The notes under the pieces are model-generated. The model searched no databases. It saw only the letters and a program-made list of their open reading frames with translations, and had not been told where the DNA came from. A stretch of DNA of 64,000 bases from Termitomyces sp. T153 (lineage: Eukaryota; Basidiomycota; Agaricomycetes; Agaricales; Lyophyllaceae): positions 682,001 to 746,000 of the forward strand of contig JACKQL020000011.1 of assembly GCA_018296165.2 (NCBI GenBank), written 5' to 3'. Below are positions 59,589-64,000 of this stretch, piece after piece. Numbering within the stretch: position 1 is the stretch's first letter; each line of letters starts with the position of its first letter. The position numbers and the translations under genes are program-made.

Positions 59589-60346
59589 TGCTCGAGACAC
59601 TAGAGCTAGAGGCACGATGTAGTAGATAGCAGAAGAGAGACAATGCGCAGTACCTGAAGCAGGGCTTCATAAGTTCCAGGTCTCGTCATACACGCCAATG
59701 TGCGCCAAGGAAAACTTGACGGACAGTTGTGGCCGGGCCGGGAATCTCGGTCAGGAAAGAGTCATGCATTTGGATGATAAAGTCTCCCCAGATGCCGTAT
59801 AAAGATCTGTGTATTCATCGTGTTCGAGGATATGGGCGGAGAGGTCAAGAACAATCCAAGCAGGACACAATTTGAACCATCCGAAAAGTCCGCCACCTAC
59901 CCTTTCCGAACCAACATGACTGGCAGATAGTATAAAGACTAACAGATAGTATAAAGTTTGGCTAGCCTCAAAATCGATATCCTAGAGAAGTGGGTGGTAC
60001 GGAGCTTCCACATTCGATGGACGGAAGTGTAGGAGAACGCTTGGAATGGACAACAGAATACGTCAGTGCATGATTTGCGATTTTTTTTTCTCGCCACTCC
60101 GAATGATGGAAGGTCCCGTTTTGATCGTTATCTATAAAGAAAGTAATGTTTTCAATGTTAACACGGACCTACGCGTCCAATCACCGTCAAATCATACTCA
60201 TCGACAAAGGAATTAATCTTGGACCAAAATTAACATATATATCTCTTGTCAGAATTCCGCTCGCGTACTCAAAATTAGTAGGTCAGTTACAGACCATAAG
60301 ATACAAGATAAGATAAAAGCTCCACTGCTGTAGAATCAAAGCGATG
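59589..60346. other. Intergenic 760 bp upstream of the GH17 gene
   Basis: It holds a short direct repeat (CAGATAGTATAAAG near 59923-59958, two copies about 20 bp apart) and otherwise no recognisable element. A possible untranslated or short coding 5' exon near 59670-59690 could not be joined in phase. Confidence 0.5.
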
Positions 60347-61855
60347 TTAAAATTGGGCATGTTCCTCCTCCATCCATAATGGCAGTATGTGACCCATCTT
60401 CACAATCTTTGTCCGCAGATACTTGTCTAAATCATTGCCATAAACGGCCTTACCGCCAATCATAGTCGCACCTGTAACCGTGTCGACTTCCTCTCCGGGT
60501 TGTACGATGTGAGGGGTTGACTCCGTCATCGGCGGCTTGGTAACGAGTTCCGGATTTCTTTTTTGCCAGCTACGCGGAATCATCGGAACGCGCTCCACAA
60601 CTCTCAAACCCTCTTTCCGCAATGCCTCAACTTTAGCTGGGTTGTTGGTGAGCACTCGGACACCCTCAGAGTCGTTACCGGCTTCCCCAAGCGCCAGATC
60701 ACGTAAGATCGCACCAGCAATTTCGTATCCTCGCTCATCAGCCTGATGCCCGAGCATGAGGTTCGCAGTCACCGTATCATGACCAAGATCCTGAAGGTTG
60801 TAAGCGCGGATTTTCGACAGCAGCCCAATACCACGACCCTCTTGGCGAAGGTATACCACAGCACCGCGGCCGGGTATTACGGACGGCCGGCCATGTGGGG
60901 ACGAAGAGGGAATAGTGATGGGTAAAGAGATTTGTCGGATAGCCTCGTCCAATTGTTCCCCGCAGTCACAGCGCATGCTGCCTACAGTTTCGCCAGTGAA
61001 GCATTCCGAGTGAATGCGGATCAGAGGGGAAGGGATCGCGGGATTGAGTTCATGATTCCGAGACGTTGATGGGGGTTCCGATACTTGTTGTGATGTTGCC
61101 GAGAGGCGCCCGACGTAGGCACCTCTCGTGATGCGATCCATCTCAGTTTCACCTTCCCACACTGCGTCAAGGGTTCGGGAACGAATTGGCGGGGCTACGA
61201 TGGGACCAAGTGAATCAGACAGTTGTGCGGGGTCTATGACGATCGCAAGGTGTTCTTTGGTATCGCGGTTGTTATGATATAAGTGAAGGAAGGCTGGGCC
61301 GTGTGGGGTAGGTATGCGAGTACGTGCCATGCACTTTACCTCGACAGGTGGAAGATCGGTAGCGATAGGACCGGAGACAGATGATGATGATACCGTGGTC
61401 CGTTGCTTTACCTCGTAGGTCGGGTTAGCGAGCGATGGACGTCGTTTCTTGGCTGGGAAGTCGGACGATTTAGTCGAATCTTTTTCACAATCAAGTGGAT
61501 TGTTTTCCTTGCCCTGGTCAGGCAGTAGTTCGCGTAACCGCTGCCTTCTGGGCGCCTGACGACTGACATAGGTGAGCCGTTTGCGCGGGCTCTTGTCGTC
61601 ACCGATGAACTTGGTCCAATCGTAGGAGCCCTCGTGCTTGGGCATCATGACGCCAGGGAAGAAATCGTGATGATAATGGTTTCGGGTGACTTGTGGACCA
61701 GACGCGGCGGCAGCAGCAATAAGTAAAGGATCGAGTGCAGCATCTCTACGAGCAAAGACAGTCTTTGAAGTGAGTTTGGAAGGAGCAGTCAAGATATCGA
61801 GGAGAGCGGCATCAGACTGCTCGCAGGGAGCGAAGTGAGAGTGTTCTGTAGACAT
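60347..61855 (-). CDS. RIB1: GTP cyclohydrolase II (riboflavin synthesis)
   Basis: The gene is intronless, unusual among its neighbours, and codes for 502 residues from MSTEHSHFAPCEQSDAALLD. An in-frame ATG at 61957 would add 34 residues. The N-terminal 170 residues are fungal-specific and variable. The catalytic domain has the zinc ligands in HSECFTGETVGSMRCDCGEQ, RGAVVYLRQEGRGIGLLSKI (active-site Arg), AYNLQDLGHDTVTANLMLGH, and VRVLTNNPAKVEALRKEGLR. GTP is opened and dephosphorylated to the pyrimidine precursor of riboflavin in the cytosol. A C-terminal extension of about 80 residues ends WMEEEHAQF. Confidence 0.92.
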   Translation of the reverse strand: MSTEHSHFAPCEQSDAALLDILTAPSKLTSKTVFARRDAALDPLLIAAAAASGPQVTRNHYHHDFFPGVMMPKHEGSYDWTKFIGDDKSPRKRLTYVSRQAPRRQRLRELLPDQGKENNPLDCEKDSTKSSDFPAKKRRPSLANPTYEVKQRTTVSSSSVSGPIATDLPPVEVKCMARTRIPTPHGPAFLHLYHNNRDTKEHLAIVIDPAQLSDSLGPIVAPPIRSRTLDAVWEGETEMDRITRGAYVGRLSATSQQVSEPPSTSRNHELNPAIPSPLIRIHSECFTGETVGSMRCDCGEQLDEAIRQISLPITIPSSSPHGRPSVIPGRGAVVYLRQEGRGIGLLSKIRAYNLQDLGHDTVTANLMLGHQADERGYEIAGAILRDLALGEAGNDSEGVRVLTNNPAKVEALRKEGLRVVERVPMIPRSWQKRNPELVTKPPMTESTPHIVQPGEEVDTVTGATMIGGKAVYGNDLDKYLRTKIVKMGHILPLWMEEEHAQF

Positions 61856-62235
61856 GGAGGCGAAACGAGCGAGCGTGTGGGAGCCTGAACTAGGATTTAA
61901 GTCTGTCAAGTTGACGGGTAATCTTGGGATTTGTAAACTTTTGATTAGAATCGTCATTCACATGGCAAAACTGATTGATCGCGTCACACGTGATCTTCCG
62001 ATAAAGCCGATCATCGTCAGTTTACTTCCCGTCCTACTTGATCCATATCCATTGAGTGCTGGCACTGCAGTCCACCAACTGCTGCCATGGCATTTTGGCC
62101 TTGACCTTCTAATCATGTCTTCTTTCTTGCACATTATTCTTCTAGTTCATGATCTTATTTTTTTGTGCGTTCTTTCAATCTTCTCAGCTTACCTCCCATC
62201 CTCACCTGGGGTTGACCAGAGTGAACGCAGCGCCA
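61856..62235. promoter_or_regulatory. Divergent promoter of RIB1 and the one-TM gene
   Basis: 380 bp lie between the chosen starts. The interval includes CACGTG-like TCACACGTGATC at 61983-61994. If the upstream RIB1 ATG (61957) is used, the interval shrinks to about 280 bp. Confidence 0.4.
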
Positions 62236-62760
62236 ATGTCGACTTTGACTGCTCCATTTTCAATCTACACACCTATGTACAATCCCACCTTTTCCTCCAA
62301 CAAAACAAATACTCCATCTTCACACGCCCACCTGTTTTCAACTCACGCGGGTCAAACCTGGATATCTACGCGTGTCATAGATTCACCTCCCACCACAACT
62401 GTGAGCCCGCAACGAGAAGACCACCATTCTTCTCTGCATCATCAAAACCCAATTGTCATCTTCTTCGAAGTCTTATGTGGAATTATCGGTATTGCCCTCG
62501 TACTGGCATCTGCGCGTTGTATCGTGTTGTACAGAAAGACCCCGGGTCAGGATCGCGTGTCGGCAATAATCAGCAGATACCACTTGCAAATGGAGATGGA
62601 ACAAGAAGCCTGTCGCAGGGACAGGTGCATTATAGAGGATCCTGCCCCTCCGTACCTACCCCGACCGCCATCTTACGTGGAGGTTCCTCGTGAGGCTGAT
62701 ACGAGACCTGTCTCTCCAGCCCGCTTAATCACTTCTCAAGGGGAGCGACGTATGCTCTAG
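62236..62760 (+). CDS. Small one-TM protein with a PPxY motif
   Basis: The single exon gives 174 residues from MSTLTAPFSIYTPMYNPTFS. The N-terminal 75 residues are Ser/Thr-rich and probably lumenal or extracellular. One membrane helix follows (IVIFFEVLCGIIGIALVLAS), then a positively charged flank (RCIVLYRKT). The cytosolic tail holds a basic-acidic helix (RVSAIISRYHLQMEMEQEAC) and PAPPYLPRPPSYVEVP. PPSY is a canonical PPxY motif, the ligand of Rsp5/Nedd4 WW domains. Function is unknown. A Rsp5 adaptor-like role is inference from the layout alone. Confidence 0.65.
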   Translation: MSTLTAPFSIYTPMYNPTFSSNKTNTPSSHAHLFSTHAGQTWISTRVIDSPPTTTVSPQREDHHSSLHHQNPIVIFFEVLCGIIGIALVLASARCIVLYRKTPGQDRVSAIISRYHLQMEMEQEACRRDRCIIEDPAPPYLPRPPSYVEVPREADTRPVSPARLITSQGERRML

Positions 62761-63207
62761 TTCTTGTGCCGAGCCATACTTTTGCTGAGGGACAAAATGG
62801 CCATATGGCAATCATTACATCAAGGTTTACAATCCTCTATTTGCAAGAGGACCGATATATTGCGTCATATTTTCATCACATTTTTCTGCAGTGGACTGTT
62901 TTATATTTGCGGATGCTCAAGGACTAGATATTTCTAGTGTTTTGCTTACTCTTTATATCTAAGTATGGATATCACACGGACTTTGTGGGTTAACGCTGGA
63001 ATAGATATGGTATAATTGATTATTTTTTCTGATCTCTTCCACTGAGGCAGATTGGACAAATAAACCAGCGACCTTGATCATGGTGATCTTCTCATTTTCA
63101 CTTATTCTATCATACGAGATATTGAGGAGAGAAAAGCAGTATATTTAGGACACTGGGAATAATCAATAAATAAGTACGGAAAATGCAAAAATGCGATCAA
63201 CCTAAAA
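62761..63207. other. Intergenic, 3' UTR of the one-TM gene and downstream flank of the tRNA
   Basis: The sequence is AT-rich with no coding content. Read on the minus strand, the tRNA ends at 63208 and is followed by TTTTAGGTTG, which has a short T-run suited to RNA polymerase III termination. Confidence 0.5.
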
Positions 63208-63313
63208 TGACAAGAGGGGGACTTGAACCCCCGCCATCATTCGATGATGAGAACCCGCGAAAACAGGTAAGCTACGCTTGAGTCACACGCCTTAACCGCT
63301 CGGCCATCTTGCC
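63208..63313 (-). tRNA. tRNA-Leu(CAA) with an intron of about 23 nt
   Basis: On the minus strand GGCAAGA pairs with TCTTGTC as acceptor stem. The A box reads TGGCCGAGCGGTTAAGGCG. The T arm is GGGGG-TTCAAGT-CCCCC. A class II variable arm (CATC-GAAT-GATG) fits a leucine or serine tRNA. The anticodon region GACTCAAG gives CAA, and the intron would run from CGTAGC to CGCGGG just after position 37. The anticodon stem then has one T-T mismatch, so the exact intron ends are not certain. The discriminator base is A, as in leucine tRNAs. Confidence 0.78.
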
Positions 63314-63621
63314 ATAACATTGATGAATGCCGAGCCTCCCAGCACCACATGTGCAGTCTTCGGCCCCCGAACCCGGCTAAGGACGGAATCCGGATTTCTA
63401 TTGAAAAAACACTTTTGTCTTCGGTCCACAACCAAGATCACAAGTGAAAACTGCAGCAATCGACTATATAATGGCCCAACTTCCTTGTCATTTTTATTTC
63501 AAGTTCGCTATCTTCCGTTCGTTAATTACCTACGGTCCTTACGACACCCTTGGCTCCTGTAAGTCTTCAACTGGCCTGCTTGTTCAATCATGATGAAATA
63601 GAATTTTTTCTAGAGACAGGA
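63314..63621. other. Intergenic between the tRNA and the last gene
   Basis: No gene is seen. The region should contain 5' UTR and promoter of the downstream F-box-like gene; a GTAAGT at 63559-63564 and a TAG before 63615 could mark a 5' UTR intron. Confidence 0.4.
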
Positions 63622-64000
63622 ATGACCATTGCCCTGCGACCCCTTTCATATCCCCCTGCGACCCTTACTTGTGGTGGTACGGAACCACTCTCCGCTTCGA
63701 AGCGGGTGCAGGCACCTAATCTCTACCACCGGTTGTACTTGATCAATCAAGCAAAGCCCATAAACACCCTTCCCTCCGAGATTCTATGCCAAATCTTTGA
63801 GACTGCTAGACATTCAACCCGTGAATCTCGTCCTTGGGACCTTCCGGACCAAAGGAAGCTTCTGCCTATCACCATCTCACAAGTGTCGAGACACTGGCGC
63901 GAAGTGGCACTGAATAACCCCCTTCTTTGGTCGTATATTGACGTTAGCCCTCCATGGTCGTTTCCAACCGTCTGTCTGGCCCTGAGCCGGGCTCAGACTT
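63622..64000 (+). CDS. F-box-like protein, N-terminal part (cut by the window end)
   Basis: An open frame from ATG at 63622 runs to the end of the window (126 residues). It begins MTIALRPLSYPPATLTCGGT. The motif INTLPSEILCQIFETARHST followed by WDLPDQRKLLPITISQVSRH, then WREVALNNPLLWSYIDVSPP, is the typical fungal F-box layout: LPxEIL, then the V/CxxW block and LWxxI. Such proteins in agaricomycetes usually continue into a leucine-rich region of 300-500 residues. The family is expanded in these fungi. The target is unknown. Confidence 0.72.
   Translation, partial: MTIALRPLSYPPATLTCGGTEPLSASKRVQAPNLYHRLYLINQAKPINTLPSEILCQIFETARHSTRESRPWDLPDQRKLLPITISQVSRHWREVALNNPLLWSYIDVSPPWSFPTVCLALSRAQT

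Noticed and set aside
61854..62693. 279-residue plus-strand open frame
   Set aside because: It overlaps the shared promoter and the one-TM gene in another frame. Its composition is irregular and it has no recognisable domain.

Overview
The window is a piece of a filamentous basidiomycete genome, most likely an agaricomycete. The evidence is dense intron-rich genes with introns mostly of 45-60 nt, GT-AG junctions, very short intergenic spaces with many divergent promoter pairs, F-box proteins of basidiomycete type, and LTR retrotransposons. No database search was possible. Functions rest on motifs and remembered family features; exon boundaries were worked out by hand from splice signals and checked for reading phase where coordinates are listed.

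Layout. (1) Bases 1-13.8 kb are a retrotransposon graveyard with nested insertions. A young, CpG-rich, non-autonomous LTR element (1-5490, 5' LTR cut by the window edge) sits inside an older, CpG-depleted copy of the same family (5491-8301). That copy itself sits inside the pol gene of a decayed Ty3/Gypsy element on the minus strand (8302 to about 11900). A Ty1/Copia gag remnant and a probable LTR follow (about 12530-13760). (2) 13.8-15.6 kb is a transition with no gene I can support. (3) From 15.6 kb to the end it is ordinary gene-rich chromosome: a membrane-anchored short-chain dehydrogenase, an uncharacterised 600-residue protein, a CASTOR-like ACT-domain protein, a Ser/Pro-rich hypothetical protein, a PTC5-like mitochondrial PP2C phosphatase, a USP36-like deubiquitinase, a C2H2 zinc-finger protein, an F-box protein, a KRE6/SKN1 glucan-synthesis protein, Haspin kinase, GINS subunit PSF2, the vacuolar TRP channel YVC1, ARPC3, NOB1, LEU2, glycogen branching enzyme, PEX14, a secreted M24 peptidase, VPS17, a membrane-anchored GH17 glucanase, GTP cyclohydrolase II, a one-TM PPxY protein, an intron-bearing tRNA-Leu and the start of another F-box gene.

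Most genes are unrelated housekeeping genes. Sensible regulatory pairings are Haspin/PSF2 (both cell-cycle genes sharing a promoter of about 230 bp that carries two ACGCG elements), NOB1/LEU2, PEX14/M24 peptidase, and the hypothetical gene/PTC5 (46 bp between start codons). KRE6 and the GH17 enzyme both act on wall beta-glucan but are 20 kb apart.

The most striking object is a 1009-bp foldback element at 56887-57895, with arms of about 430 bp. It has inserted into what was a 51-nt intron of the GH17 gene, with a 4-bp CGAC duplication. The pre-mRNA of that gene would therefore carry a long double-stranded hairpin. Other unusual points are an antisense coiled-coil ORF inside the LTR element, a reverse transcriptase inactivated by two CpG-to-CpA changes, a histone-H3-like ARTKQ at the N-terminus of Haspin, and a likely GC-AG intron between zinc fingers.
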